NCBI GenBank assembly: GCA_900208305.1
Contig: OAPG01000003.1
Location: forward strand, 186,001 to 250,000
Direction of reading: 5' to 3'
Length of the DNA stretch: 64,000 bases
Origin: Melanopsichium pennsylvanicum
Taxonomy: Eukaryota; Basidiomycota; Ustilaginomycetes; Ustilaginales
Shown: one piece after another, positions 1-9,508 of the stretch
Layout of the letters: each line of letters starts with the position of its first letter
Numbering within the stretch: the first letter of the stretch is position 1
The notes under the pieces: model-generated
Database searches by the model: none
Told to the model about the DNA's origin: nothing
Seen by the model: the letters and a program-made list of their open reading frames with translations, nothing else
Made by a program: the position numbers and the translations under genes

Positions 1-1
1 T

Positions 2-1111
2 GACTCTGCTGACAACTGGGTTGACCTGCTTCCAGCAGCAGAGCTCGCGATCAACTCAACACCGTCGCTCGCCAAAGGACAGGCCCCATTTGACCTCGTC
101 TACATCACTTGCAGTGATACTCCCCTTCTTCCGTTGCTGTCACAGCTAGAGCACGAAGACCGCGTGGCCATGGCAAGAGCTCGTCTAGACGCTGCCTGGC
201 AAGTCGCGCTAAGACAAGCAGAGGAAGCTAAGGTTCGATACGACGCAAAGCTAGCCAACCTACCGACACTCAAGTTGGGCGATCGAGTCTTCATCAGGCT
301 CAAGGACCGTCCAGTGCTGAGCGTCCAACGCCACTCAAAACTCGACCCAGTCAAGTTGGGGCCGTTTGCAGTCAAAAAGGTGCTGTCCAGACACCGTGTC
401 AGGCTAGAGCTGCCACCCGACCTCTACAACGATGACCTATTTGATGCTTCACAGCTGGAGCTCGCTCCCGAACAACCCAACCCATTCAACCGTCTCCTCG
501 ACGCCCCGGCAATCGAAGGCGCTGACGGCTCCCCCCGCTTTGAAGTCGAAGCCATTGTTGGCCAACGCCGCTTCCGCGGATATGTGCAGTACCGCGTCAA
601 GTGGCGCGGCGACCCTCGCACTACTTGGGAGTTTGAGGAGGATCTTCTCGATGACGGGTGCCAAGGCGCAATCGACGACTGGCTCAGGCAGCAACAGCGC
701 TCAGCAACGGCCGCCCTCGCTGTTGACAACGACACCTTGGAAGAGCAACCCGTCGCGTTCATCTCAACCATAACCTCGCCGGCAGATGCGAAGCTCGTCG
801 GCATAGAGTTGGAGATCTCGGGCCTCGCCTGGGCCATCCATCGTCTGCAGCACTTCCTCGAAGGCGCTGTTAAGATCATCGTTGTGACGGATCACGCCCC
901 GCTAGGCGCCGTTTTGCGCAGCCCTTCGCACAGCATGCGCCACTTCACCCCCCGCATAGAGAAACTGCGGGCTTACCTCATGCCTTTCCTCGACTCAATG
1001 GGGTTTGTACATAAAGCAGGCCGCCTGCACTCGAATGTAGACGCACTGTCTAGACTCCCCCCGACCGATGATTTGCAGAAGAATCCTCACGCAAGCGACC
1101 AGTCGTCTTAA
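2..1111 (+). mobile_element. Ty3/gypsy chromovirus polyprotein, 3' part (integrase end, chromodomain, RNase H-like end)
   Basis: The frame is open from base 2, so the element runs off the left edge. First comes the end of an integrase core, with the usual pattern around 'LAINSTPSLAKGQAPFDLVY' (about bases 41-109), then the integrase C-terminal beta-barrel. A chromodomain follows at about 537-690 (FEVEAIV..., YRVKWRG, TWEFEEDL), which places the element among chromoviruses; the family uses this domain to target histone marks. After the chromodomain the same frame continues into a segment matching the C-terminal two thirds of Ty3-type RNase H (about 745-1065): QPVAF, the Glu in LEISGLAWAI, VVTDHAPL and NVDALSR. 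In the family RNase H normally lies between reverse transcriptase and integrase, so its place here is odd. The first catalytic Asp (DAS motif) is not visible. Stop at 1109-1111. Confidence 0.85.
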
Positions 1112-1461
1112 CATCAACCAAGCTTTCAGACTCTTGTCGAAGCTTCCCCGTATCGTTGTAACTTAGCTGCAGCCTCAGCGTAGCGTCAACGTCGATCATC
1201 AGACTGAGGTTGCCTACGTCGACGCCGTCACTCTAGTCACCGATGTCGTCACTCCTTTCCCTCCGTCCCTGTGCATCATCGTCCTCTTCCTCTTTCCCTG
1301 TCTCCTCCTCGCTCTCGTCTGCATCATCGCATCAGCACACATACCCCTTTCTCTTGCATCTCTGTTCACGGTCTCCATACTTTCATCGTCGTGTCTTGTC
1401 ATAGGATTGCATTGTTGTAATTACTTTCAGACCGTCCTCCTTCTCTTTCGAGAGGGGGGGA
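1112..1461 (+). other. Retroelement 3' untranslated region with polypurine tract
   Basis: This stretch lies between the polyprotein stop and the presumed 3' LTR. It is pyrimidine-rich at about 1235-1440 with no supportable gene. It ends in a purine run, GAGAGGGGGGGA at 1450-1461, which is the expected plus-strand primer (polypurine tract) directly before an LTR that starts with TG. That reading follows from known LTR-retrotransposon layout. Confidence 0.6.
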
Positions 1462-1604
1462 TGTAGCGCGTTGCGCTTATTCTGGCCTCTCGGCCGGGAT
1501 AGGTGCGACCACGGCAAGACATCCTCTCGTCGTCGTCGTCATTGTCTCTTCCTGGAATGCATTCACTTGCTCACTCACTTTCCTGACTGTGAAGTCAGCA
1601 CAAA

Positions 1605-1798
1605 TGTTAGGTTGCCGACGGTCGTATTCTGCGTACGGGGGGGCCAACCGCGGTTGGGCGGTAGGAGGGTTGTGTCAGGCCGACCGCTCCGCTGCGAGGG
1701 GTACGGAGAGAGTCGGTCGGGGCCCAATCACGACGATCGCTCAATCGGGAGGAGGGCCGAGCACCCCCTCTTTGGACTCCGGTTGGTAGGCACTAACA
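1605..1798 (+). repeat. 194-bp LTR-like unit, copy A
   Basis: The unit begins TGTTAGG and ends CACTAACA, so it has a TGTTAG/CTAACA terminal inverted repeat as in solo LTRs or TRIM elements. A second copy lies inverted at 1917-2110 with exactly the same length. I see no clear 4-6 bp target duplication next to this copy. It encodes nothing convincing. Confidence 0.7.
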
Positions 1799-1894
1799 GT
1801 ATAGCAATCAACTTGGCATACCACCATCATATCAGCATTATAATGGCAATATGCACTCCTGGCAGCATCAGAGCACCTGCACCTGCACCTATTG

Positions 1895-1914
1895 TGTTCC
1901 ACCATGGTGGAACA
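1895..1914. repeat. 20-bp perfect palindrome
   Basis: The arms TGTTCCACCA and TGGTGGAACA are exact reverse complements with no loop. It lies in the 118-bp spacer between the two inverted 194-bp units, two bases from copy B. It also begins TG and ends CA. Function unknown; it may be part of the foldback structure. Confidence 0.75.
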
Positions 1915-1916
1915 TG

Positions 1917-2110
1917 TGTTAGTGCCTACCAACCAGAGTCCAAAGAGGGGGTGCTCGGCCCCCCTCCCGATTGAGCAATCGTCGTGATCGGGCCCCGACC
2001 GACCCTCTCCGGACCCCTCGCAGCGGAGCGGTCGGCCTGACACAATTCTCCTACCGCCCAACCGCGGCTGGCCCCTCCGTACGTAGAATACAACCGTCGG
2101 CAACCTAACA
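1917..2110 (-). repeat. 194-bp LTR-like unit, copy B (inverted)
   Basis: This is the reverse complement of copy A, with about 12 differences by hand count, nearly all transitions. Termini TGTTAG/CTAACA are intact. Together with copy A it forms a 506-bp foldback (1605-2110) with a 118-bp spacer. The inverted match extends a few bases beyond the unit (ACAA on both sides, with one indel), so the true element edge may be slightly wider. Confidence 0.7.
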
Positions 2111-2339
2111 TTGTAACGCTGCGGTGGGAAGTGACCGATAGCTCCTGTACCTTACCACCCCGCCCCCCGCCTGACATGAGGTTGCCTCCGGACCTCGTCG
2201 CATGTATTACTTAGTTAGCTCTATAGCAACGCAGTAGTGTGCTCTGACCCCCGACCGCCTGTGTCGCCCACGCCTACGACCTCTCCGTACCCGTAGACCC
2301 CATCCCGGCTGTAGCTGCCCGCGGTATCTAGACCCTACA

Positions 2340-2747
2340 GCCTTAACAACATGACAGCCATGGCTCTGCCACACCTGCATCCCAAAGTATCTTGAGGGCT
2401 GCTTCTGGCTCTCCTGCTTTGTTGCCCTCATCACTGGCAAAAACACAAAAGCTGCATGAGATCTTGACTCAGTTTCACAGCAGCACATCATGATGTAGGA
2501 AGACATGGTTCAAACATTTGGAAAACATGCTTGATGCCAATCTCGAATTTGTAGATCAACACGCAAATACGCATGTTTCCCTCCAACTCACTAGAGAATT
2601 CAGTTCCTGGCGTCAATCCGGTCTCAACACATCTCACAAGTTTGCAATTTACAAGCACTCTATAATATATTTGACATTTTGAGAGTAGGATGAGAGAACC
2701 TTGGATGCAGGGTTCACTTTTTCCCAATTGAACGTGCTGACCACCCT
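2340..2747. other. Intergenic, no supportable gene
   Basis: This lies between the transposon debris and the 3' end of the Tudor-SN gene. Short open frames on the minus strand lack any recognisable pattern. The right part is AT-richer and probably holds the Tudor-SN 3' UTR. Confidence 0.5.
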
Positions 2748-5700
2748 TCAATCCTCCTCGGTGGGATCACCATACTCAAAACAACCGCGGTGTCTCGTCT
2801 TTGCCGCTTCAATCCCCCTCTGTAGCGCCTGTGTCATCCGAGGGTAACTCTTCCAGTACCTCACCTTATCATCCAACAATGCATGTCCTTCCTTCGTCAA
2901 TTCGTAGTTGATGCAACCCTGCTCTGGGCTTTTGCCGATCTCGGGACTTTCCGGATCGTACAAGCTCAGGTGGAGAACATTGGTTCCAGGTTCCACATAA
3001 TCGATGTTGGCGATCATCTTACTACCTTCTGACGCGATGGCTCGGAATCGATCCAACGCTTCTTCAACATACTCTGCTTGTTTTCCGTCATATAGGCGGA
3101 CGAAACTGAGCCGTGCGTCCTTGGCTTGGGGTGGCAGACGTGTTCGTCCGAACTTGGCCGAATCGAGTGGTCGTAAGTCCTTGAACTTGACCGATTCCTT
3201 ATTACCATAATCGATAAACGACACCTGAGCTTCTTTTAGTACAGGTGAAACTTTACGGATAATGGCTCGGTACCATGCTCCGTCTTGCGAGAATTTGGCA
3301 GAGACAAGATCGCCCGCTCGAGGGATGAAGGATGTCAATGTGGCAGTAGGGGTTTTGTGATGAAGAGAGAATTCTTCCATGAGGGTCTCAAGTTGCTGGA
3401 TTTCATCGTTGAGGATTTGGATGCTGAATCCGAACGGGTCATCAGGACCAGAAGAGCCGCGAACGTCAGAGATGATGCAATCCACATACTCGGTTCGAGC
3501 CGGTGCCATTGCTGTTGCTGCAGCGCCGCCGCCGCCACCATTAGCAGTCGCGCCCCAAGCTGCACCTCCAGAACCACGCGTTACACCCGCAGAGGTAGGT
3601 GCCACAGCACCGTCAGATCCGGCAGCAGCGTACTCTGCCTCTTCGGCAACAGCATCATGCCAAAGCCCAAGCCTCCCAACCTTTGCCTTCTCCTCCGCAT
3701 CTAGGAGCTGCTTGTAGAATGGCGTGGCTTCCGCGCTGTACCCGTGGACCGTGGCCAAACCGTTTTGGACGAGGTTCACTGCAAGATTCTCGCTCTTGTT
3801 CAAATAGAGCGCGCCGATGAATCCACCGACCTTGTCAGTGCTAAACACCTCGATCTCAACATCCCTTTGCAAAGCCCGCAAGGTGCTGAAATCCAACCCA
3901 TCCCTTCCAAACGGTTCGTCCTTTTCGCTCGCATTCCTTGCCGTCTTGGGCGCCCTGATGCCTGCCAACACAAACGTCAACCTGACATTTTCTCTGGGAA
4001 CAATCAACTTGAACCTTGACGCAGACGCGACAAAGTCGACGATCGCATTCAGTCTTCCTGCACGCTTGAGACCAGGAAGAAAAGTGTTTGCTTTGCTCGC
4101 TGTTTCGGAAGCATCGCCCATCCTGGGCGCAGGCAGCTCTTTACCCGAGTGAATTCCCTTGGTCTCACTGATAGCTTTGGCTTCGGCCTCCATCAGCCTG
4201 TCGAAATCAGGCGATCGATCCTCGTCGTCCCTCTTGTGTCTCTGTACCGTGGCCAGACCCTTGGAAATGAGCAAAAGGCCAATGTCGGCATCCTTGTTAC
4301 CCTGTTTCATCGTAGCGTATTCGCGCTCATCGAAATCTCCCTCTTTGGGCTTGATGTAGTCCATCTGAACCGAAATAGTCTTGCCGACCAGACGCTTACG
4401 GAGGAACTCGCGCGCTTCCGCAGCATACCCCGCCTGCTTGGCATCCTTCGCTTGAGGCTGTCGGAGCGAGGAGAATTGAATACGTTTCTCGGGACCTAGC
4501 TTGCCATCCGATTCCAATTTGCGCACTTGGATGGTGTCTCCAGAGATGATTCGAGAAACGACCGCATCAAAGGTGCGAGCGGCAATAGGCTGGCTGGCAA
4601 GCGCCGCGGATGATGAGGCAGGAGCAGAGTAACTCTGCCAAAGGTTGAGATTCTTTTCCTTTGCAGCACGTTCGGCAGCTCTGTACTTTACCATGCCTCC
4701 ATAGTTGGCGAGCATTCCTGCGTGCCAATCGACGCACCTGGCGAGACCTGCGGCGAGCAAAAACTGTGCGATGTCTCCCACGGGATGAACCGCCAAACCG
4801 ATCAAAACGCTTGCACTCGGCTGTGGCGGCGCAGGTACGATAGCACTGGCAGTGCCGGCAAATGGTGTTGGAGCGGCTACTTGCTGAGGAACAGAGAGAA
4901 GGGTCACCTTGATGTTACGCTGAAGCAGACGGCTCTCGACGAAGAACTTGGCCTCCTCGCCAAATGGCTCGCTGTTGTCAGTATGACTGGCACCGCCGCC
5001 ACCAGTGACTCGTGGAGCTTTGATCCCGGCAAGACTAAGGTTGATCATCTGCTGATGAGTCGAAGAGAGAAGCAGGCGGACGCGGAGCATGGAGCCATCA
5101 CGAACTTGCTCAACGATGGATTCGATGGGTTTACCTTTCCATTCTGCCAAGAACGCCATAGTATCTTGAGGCATGGCGTGGTCGACCTTGAGCAAGTCGT
5201 CTGGACCCCAAACACCTAGACCAGCAGCTGACGCTTCGTCCTGCACGCTGCGGAGCTTGACTTTCCAGCTGTTGGCATTTTCTGGCTCATCGCTTCGACG
5301 AGCGACGGAGTCGTGCACCTTTGCCCAGCCTGCAGCCAGAATCTCGTGAGCCACGTTTGTATTGGGAAGTCCGGGTGCCTTTGAAGGAAGGAAAACGTGG
5401 GCGAATTGACGAGGTTGAGCGACGGTGCTTCCAGGGATTGCTGCGGATGCGGGGACGGTGTATTCGATGCGGTAGCGAATCTCGCGGCCTACAGTGAGCA
5501 GACGAAGGTACTCGCGAGAGGGGAAGGCTTGGGGATCGTCCTCTCGTTCGCGAGAACCGAGATGAGGAGCGGCGATACCAGCGATATGGACCGTCTCCTC
5601 TTTGCCAGTAACATTGATGCCCTTGGGACGGATGACGATGGTGTCACCAGAAAGGACCGAGCGAACAATGGCGCTCTTGAGAGCAGGCACGAGGGGTGCG

Positions 5701-5789
5701 GTTGTAGTGCTTGCCGAAGAGGGCGCTTGTCCATTGGTGAGCGGTGCGGTTGGTGCTGCGGTGGCTGCTGATGCTGCTGCGAACGACAT
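2748..5789 (-). CDS. SND1: Tudor staphylococcal nuclease (Tudor-SN / p100 type)
   Basis: A single uninterrupted 1013-residue frame starting at the ATG at 5789. It contains four staphylococcal-nuclease-like repeats (roughly residues 35-195, 215-385, 400-550 and 575-735), each with the OB-fold pattern that recurs around VLSGDTI/IISGDTI and AGIRAP/AGIKAP. A tudor domain follows at about 850-915 (AGDLVSAKF, WYRAIIRKV, VSFIDYGN) within a split fifth SN fold. Family members are multifunctional RNA-binding proteins in splicing, RNA decay and stress granules. Length is slightly over the usual 880-950, due to Ala/Gly/Ser-rich ends and a Gly/Ala linker near residue 765. No introns are needed. It stands alone, transcribed away from the next gene on the right. 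Confidence 0.92.
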   Translation of the reverse strand: MSFAAASAATAAPTAPLTNGQAPSSASTTTAPLVPALKSAIVRSVLSGDTIVIRPKGINVTGKEETVHIAGIAAPHLGSREREDDPQAFPSREYLRLLTVGREIRYRIEYTVPASAAIPGSTVAQPRQFAHVFLPSKAPGLPNTNVAHEILAAGWAKVHDSVARRSDEPENANSWKVKLRSVQDEASAAGLGVWGPDDLLKVDHAMPQDTMAFLAEWKGKPIESIVEQVRDGSMLRVRLLLSSTHQQMINLSLAGIKAPRVTGGGGASHTDNSEPFGEEAKFFVESRLLQRNIKVTLLSVPQQVAAPTPFAGTASAIVPAPPQPSASVLIGLAVHPVGDIAQFLLAAGLARCVDWHAGMLANYGGMVKYRAAERAAKEKNLNLWQSYSAPASSSAALASQPIAARTFDAVVSRIISGDTIQVRKLESDGKLGPEKRIQFSSLRQPQAKDAKQAGYAAEAREFLRKRLVGKTISVQMDYIKPKEGDFDEREYATMKQGNKDADIGLLLISKGLATVQRHKRDDEDRSPDFDRLMEAEAKAISETKGIHSGKELPAPRMGDASETASKANTFLPGLKRAGRLNAIVDFVASASRFKLIVPRENVRLTFVLAGIRAPKTARNASEKDEPFGRDGLDFSTLRALQRDVEIEVFSTDKVGGFIGALYLNKSENLAVNLVQNGLATVHGYSAEATPFYKQLLDAEEKAKVGRLGLWHDAVAEEAEYAAAGSDGAVAPTSAGVTRGSGGAAWGATANGGGGGAAATAMAPARTEYVDCIISDVRGSSGPDDPFGFSIQILNDEIQQLETLMEEFSLHHKTPTATLTSFIPRAGDLVSAKFSQDGAWYRAIIRKVSPVLKEAQVSFIDYGNKESVKFKDLRPLDSAKFGRTRLPPQAKDARLSFVRLYDGKQAEYVEEALDRFRAIASEGSKMIANIDYVEPGTNVLHLSLYDPESPEIGKSPEQGCINYELTKEGHALLDDKVRYWKSYPRMTQALQRGIEAAKTRHRGCFEYGDPTEED

Positions 5790-7483
5790 TTCGAGTGACG
5801 GCTTGCTGAGATGGGAGCGTTTTACTTGCTGATGCTGTCGCTATGCTCAGAAGAGAAAGATGTTAGAGTCAAAAAATGCGGTTGAGTGCTGGTAAGGAGA
5901 GAATAAGCAAGGACTTGAAAGCAAATTTAAAGAGACGAACAAGGGAAGGTGAAGTTGCGAGTGTGGGCGGGAAAGGAGCGAAGAGGAAAGAGCCACGTCG
6001 GTCCTTCTTGAAAGTGGTCCGTTCATATGGTGGAACTGTGTGGTGGACACAGCCAATACCTTGTAGTTGTAAGGCCAACACAGTTTTTTTTTCAAATGTT
6101 AGACTGATCTTGTTGTTGCTAGGTTGGTTTTAATTTCTAAAGCTTGATGTAGAATCTCGATGAGCCCGATCGATTGATGAGCTCAACTTTGCTGCCAGCA
6201 AGGGCTCTAACTTAACTAACGAGGCCCTCGTGCATGTTTCCCCCCAAATAAATTTGACACCAACAGCTAACTGCAGCTTTTGACTGACCGTTCACGACCA
6301 AGGAGGGTGAACCCCCTTTTGCGTTGCGATTCAGTGTAGAGTACCGCTGTCGCCGCGGTTCTTCGTCAGCTTGCCGCCTGATCTTGGATTCTCGCCTCTT
6401 TCTCCTGACTGTTCGGTCCCTTTGAACTTTTCCCAAGAGCTCGGGTCAAGATGCACCACAAATTTGCATTTCAAAATACGCTTTGAGAATGTTCTCCAGG
6501 TGAGTGAAAGCCTTGGAGTACAGCATACAGGTAGTCGGTAGTGAGATTCAGGTCTCGGTCAATACCGTAGCGTGGAACCAAGAGGGAAAATGAGGCCAAG
6601 ACGCAGGCGCAACTGCAATGGTGAGTTGGTCTGTCTCGTGTCGGATCTCGCTGCTATACGAAGCATCTCAAGGTGCTTCCTACTTACCGCTGGCGACAAA
6701 AGCGTCAAACTCGGAAGCAAGTGTTGCGTCCCAGAATCACGAATAGATAGGGACATGGTACACGCGCGTGCTTTTCGCTGTCTTCGAACAGTCGAGGGTT
6801 TGACATGAGGTGACTCTCTGTCTCGCTCGGTGTTGAAGTCTTGGGAAAATTCGATGGGTTTCATCCTTTTCACTCTGCTTCCTCGCTTGTTTCTCTTTGG
6901 TTGCAAGAAATTGCTTTGTCTCATCCAGAGGGACCAACACCTCGACATTCAGACTCACAAACCGTCTCTTCTTTGGCCGCAGACACCGTCGCTCCTCCTG
7001 ATCTCGCCTCTCGCTTGAGCAAGAACCGTCCTGATAGCTTTCTCGGTTTCAGCTCAGCTAGACAAACGCGAGCTCTCGCAATGGTTGTTCGATGCAAGTG
7101 TGGGCTACTGCCCGAAAAGAGTATGCTGCTGTGTATAGATGTGTGACTCTCCTTCCCTCCAGCCGAGGTCGATGCCTATTGCGGTTGCTGCCCCTGGCGA
7201 TGCAACGCACCGGCAAAGAGACTGCTATTGAAGCCATCCACTCCCTCTAATTTGGTTCTCCCCTCCTTTCTCTTGTTATCTTCTTACCCATCATCTTCAC
7301 CAACATCCTATCCGCTCCATCCTCATCTTCGCGTTCGACGGCGCCCCTTCTTCCCCTTTCAGTGGCTGGTTCCACTACACTATCTCTCCACCTTCATAGC
7401 ACGATCGAGGTCAGGACCTCTCTCTTCTCTACTTCGCCAAACCGAAATAGCAGGGCTATTTCAGGTAATACCAACTACATAAG
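5790..7483. promoter_or_regulatory. Long divergent intergenic region
   Basis: These 1.7 kb separate the Tudor-SN start from the secreted barrel protein start. No clear gene is visible. On the minus strand a short frame from the ATG at about 6756 meets a good donor (GCG/GTAAGTA near 6685) and an acceptor (TTGCAG near 6615), so a tiny spliced transcript is possible, but the product resembles nothing I know. The last 250 bases (7228-7483) are strongly pyrimidine-rich (TCTCC, CTTCTC), as expected just upstream of a fungal transcription and translation start. Confidence 0.45.
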
Positions 7484-8440
7484 ATGCGATCCACCTTCTT
7501 TGCCGTCGCATCGCTTGCTGTGCTCAGCACGCTCAGCTTCAATGTCCAGGAGACTGAAGCCAAGTCGCTCAGCAACAGACACCAGAACCACAGCCAAGGC
7601 ATGGTTGTTCGCACTCCTCAGCGTCGTGGAAAGACCTGCAAGAAGCACAAGAAGCGTCCCTCCAATGCTTCGAACAGCAGCACTCAATCTGGAAGCAACA
7701 GCGAATCCTCTGCCAGTGCTTCTAGTGGTTCTAACTCGGGCTCGGAATCGTCCTCCGGCTCTTCCTCTTCATCTAGCTCGGCTTCGTCTTCGGGCTCCTC
7801 GTCAGATTCTGGATCCGGCTCTGGCTCCGGCTCTTCGTCCAACGCCAACGCCTCTGCTAGCGCTTCCGCATCCGCGTCCTCCTCGGCATCTGCCTCTTCC
7901 TCTTCCTCTTCCTCTTCCGTCTCTTCCTCGTCGGCGTCCTCTTCAGGTTCGACCTCGTCGCCATCCTCCAGCGCTGGCGCTGCCCCACCCAACAGCCCTT
8001 GGGGAAACTGCTTCGATCTCACTGCCACCGCCTTTCAGCCTAACTGGAAGGGTGAAGCTACTACCACTTGGTGTGGTGTAGAATTCGACAAATCTGCTCC
8101 CATCATTGCTCTCCCTCTCGCCCAACTTTCTCAAGCTTACGGCTCTGGCAACTCGGTCACTTACTACTCCAACCAAGGTCTTTGGAATACCATGGTGTCC
8201 CAATGGTGTGGGCAAGAGGTTGTCATCGAGGGTCCAGGTGGTTCCTTCAAGGCTTACTTTGGTGATGCCAATGAATGGACCTCGGTCGACGTCAACATGA
8301 ACTTGTACACCAAGCTCAAAGGCGTTAGCGTTGGCAGCTACAGTGACCCTGATGCTGCCGGCTGGATGCACAACATCAAGGGTTGCTTCACGGGCGACAA
8401 GATCACCTTGAAGGATGGCTACCCCTTCTCTTACAACTAG
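7484..8440 (+). CDS. Secreted Ser-rich protein with C-terminal barrel (expansin/RlpA-like) domain
   Basis: 318 residues. A hydrophobic signal segment occupies residues 1-20, followed by a basic stretch with RR/KHKK, a possible Kex2-type processing zone near residues 45-58. Residues 62-170 are almost only Ser with Gly, Ala, Asn and Asp, a typical O-glycosylated cell-wall spacer. The last about 145 residues are compact with four Cys (NCFDL, TWCGVEF, QWCGQE, KGCFTG). The pattern 'WCGVEF...PIIALPLAQL' resembles the double-psi beta-barrel of expansin-like and cerato-platanin-like fungal proteins, known to bind or loosen wall polysaccharides. The domain call rests on pattern only. No GPI tail is seen. 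The strong pyrimidine-rich leader suggests good expression. Confidence 0.75.
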   Translation: MRSTFFAVASLAVLSTLSFNVQETEAKSLSNRHQNHSQGMVVRTPQRRGKTCKKHKKRPSNASNSSTQSGSNSESSASASSGSNSGSESSSGSSSSSSSASSSGSSSDSGSGSGSGSSSNANASASASASASSSASASSSSSSSSVSSSSASSSGSTSSPSSSAGAAPPNSPWGNCFDLTATAFQPNWKGEATTTWCGVEFDKSAPIIALPLAQLSQAYGSGNSVTYYSNQGLWNTMVSQWCGQEVVIEGPGGSFKAYFGDANEWTSVDVNMNLYTKLKGVSVGSYSDPDAAGWMHNIKGCFTGDKITLKDGYPFSYN

Positions 8441-8980
8441 ACCTCACACAACATGGTGCCTTCACTCTGCTGGTCAGAGAAAGGTAATCGTTCACCGAAG
8501 TTGGGACTGGCTCTCGATTGGGCTACGGAAGGAAATCTCGCTTTTGTGATCAGCTTTGCATCTCACTAAATATATCAAGATTTGATAACGGCGATCCCAC
8601 TTTTTTGTCACTTTTTTCTTAACCTCTGTCACCCCTGTAAACTTTTCATCTTTGTAATCCTATTCGTCCCGTGTCGAGGCCGAATCGCCCGCTCGCCTTG
8701 CTTTCCTGCAGAGAGACGTTGGGATTCGCGATGACTCGCACGGTCACATAATTTTCATCAGATCATATCACCCTTAGTCTGGCGATTGACTCAACTCTAA
8801 GGCACTCGCTTTTGCAATTGGCTTCGCTGTCTGCACTGTCTCGCTTTTGCGGTCTCATATGGACTGACTCACTCTCAATGCACTAACTCAAGTTCGAGGC
8901 TGCACTAGATCATACGCTGTGTGAACGTCTATCTGAGTGGGTCATAATCTTTTTGCCACCCACCATCATCAATCTTCACC
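8441..8980. other. Intergenic, no supportable gene
   Basis: This holds the 3' flank of the secreted barrel protein. It is T-rich at about 8595-8660 with TTGTAAT and TTTTTTCTT runs that probably belong to the 3' UTR and polyadenylation zone. Nothing else can be supported. Confidence 0.4.
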
Positions 8981-9508
8981 ATGCCGCAAAAGATAGGAAA
9001 GATGGTCTCGCTTGAGGCAAGGGCCAAGCTTGTTCAAGCTGTCAGCAAGCATAAACTGACTGTTGCTGAAGCAGCCCGTCGCTTGATAGTAATGTACCAG
9101 AGAGCACTGCACGAAGCTTTCTGAAGCACCATGCTTCACGCGGCAGTATTGTATCAAAGGAAGAATGTGGCAATCGACAACATGTGCTCAAGGACGAGAA
9201 CCTGAATGGATTCAGGACCAACTTGACAACAAAGCTGATCTCCGAGTCTCCGACATAGAGTACACGCCGTATCAAGCTGTCTATCTACCGCTGTACTCCC
9301 CTTTCCTCAATGCTGCCAATGGCTCTTAGTACATGTAAGGCCTCGCCTGTCCGATAGCCTCGTCAATGCAATCCGAAGCAGTGCAAAACACAGTCACATG
9401 CGCACATGTCCTGGGTTGGATCCGCGAGGTAAACAGGAACCTGCACAGGGCCATGAATGGAGAGGTACTTGGACGAGAGTATCGCTACAATATGGCTGAG
9501 GGCGGTTA
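8981..9508 (+). pseudogene. Decayed Tc1/mariner-type transposase
   Basis: An ATG at 8981 opens a 46-codon frame reading MPQKIGKMVSLEARAKLV and then a second helix LTVAEAARRL. This is the helix-turn-helix start of Tc1/pogo-type transposases. It stops early at 9121-9123. Further on, in another frame, the segment YLPLYSPFLNAAN (about 9281-9319) matches the DDE-region hallmark 'LPPYSPxLNPIE'. A third frame ends with GWIREVNRNLHRAMNGEVLG and stops at 9506-9508, resembling the family C-terminus. Only about 530 bp remain between first and last match, so much of the catalytic middle is deleted and the frames are shifted. Terminal inverted repeats were not found. Confidence 0.72.

Larger units (their letters stand above)
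1462..2339 (+). mobile_element. Probable 3' LTR of the Ty3 element, interrupted by nested repeats
   Basis: The LTR is inferred to begin with TGTAG immediately after the polypurine tract. A matching CTACA occurs at 2335-2339 and would close the LTR with a 5-bp inverted terminus, but other ends are possible because the 5' LTR is outside the window. Two inverted 194-bp units (1605-1798 and 1917-2110) sit inside. Without them and their spacer the LTR would be about 370 bp, a normal size. The left boundary is better supported than the right. Confidence 0.4.

Noticed and set aside
1471..2177. Open frames over the 194-bp repeats
   Set aside because: They appear in both copies only because the repeats are inverted GC-rich copies; no protein family pattern.
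7684..8028. 114-codon Glu/Asp-rich minus-strand frame
   Set aside because: It is the antisense shadow of the Ser-rich repeat of the secreted barrel protein.
7362..8081. 239-codon Pro/Leu/Arg-rich plus-strand frame
   Set aside because: Another frame of the same TCT/TCC repeat; the 7484 frame has the signal peptide and folded domain.
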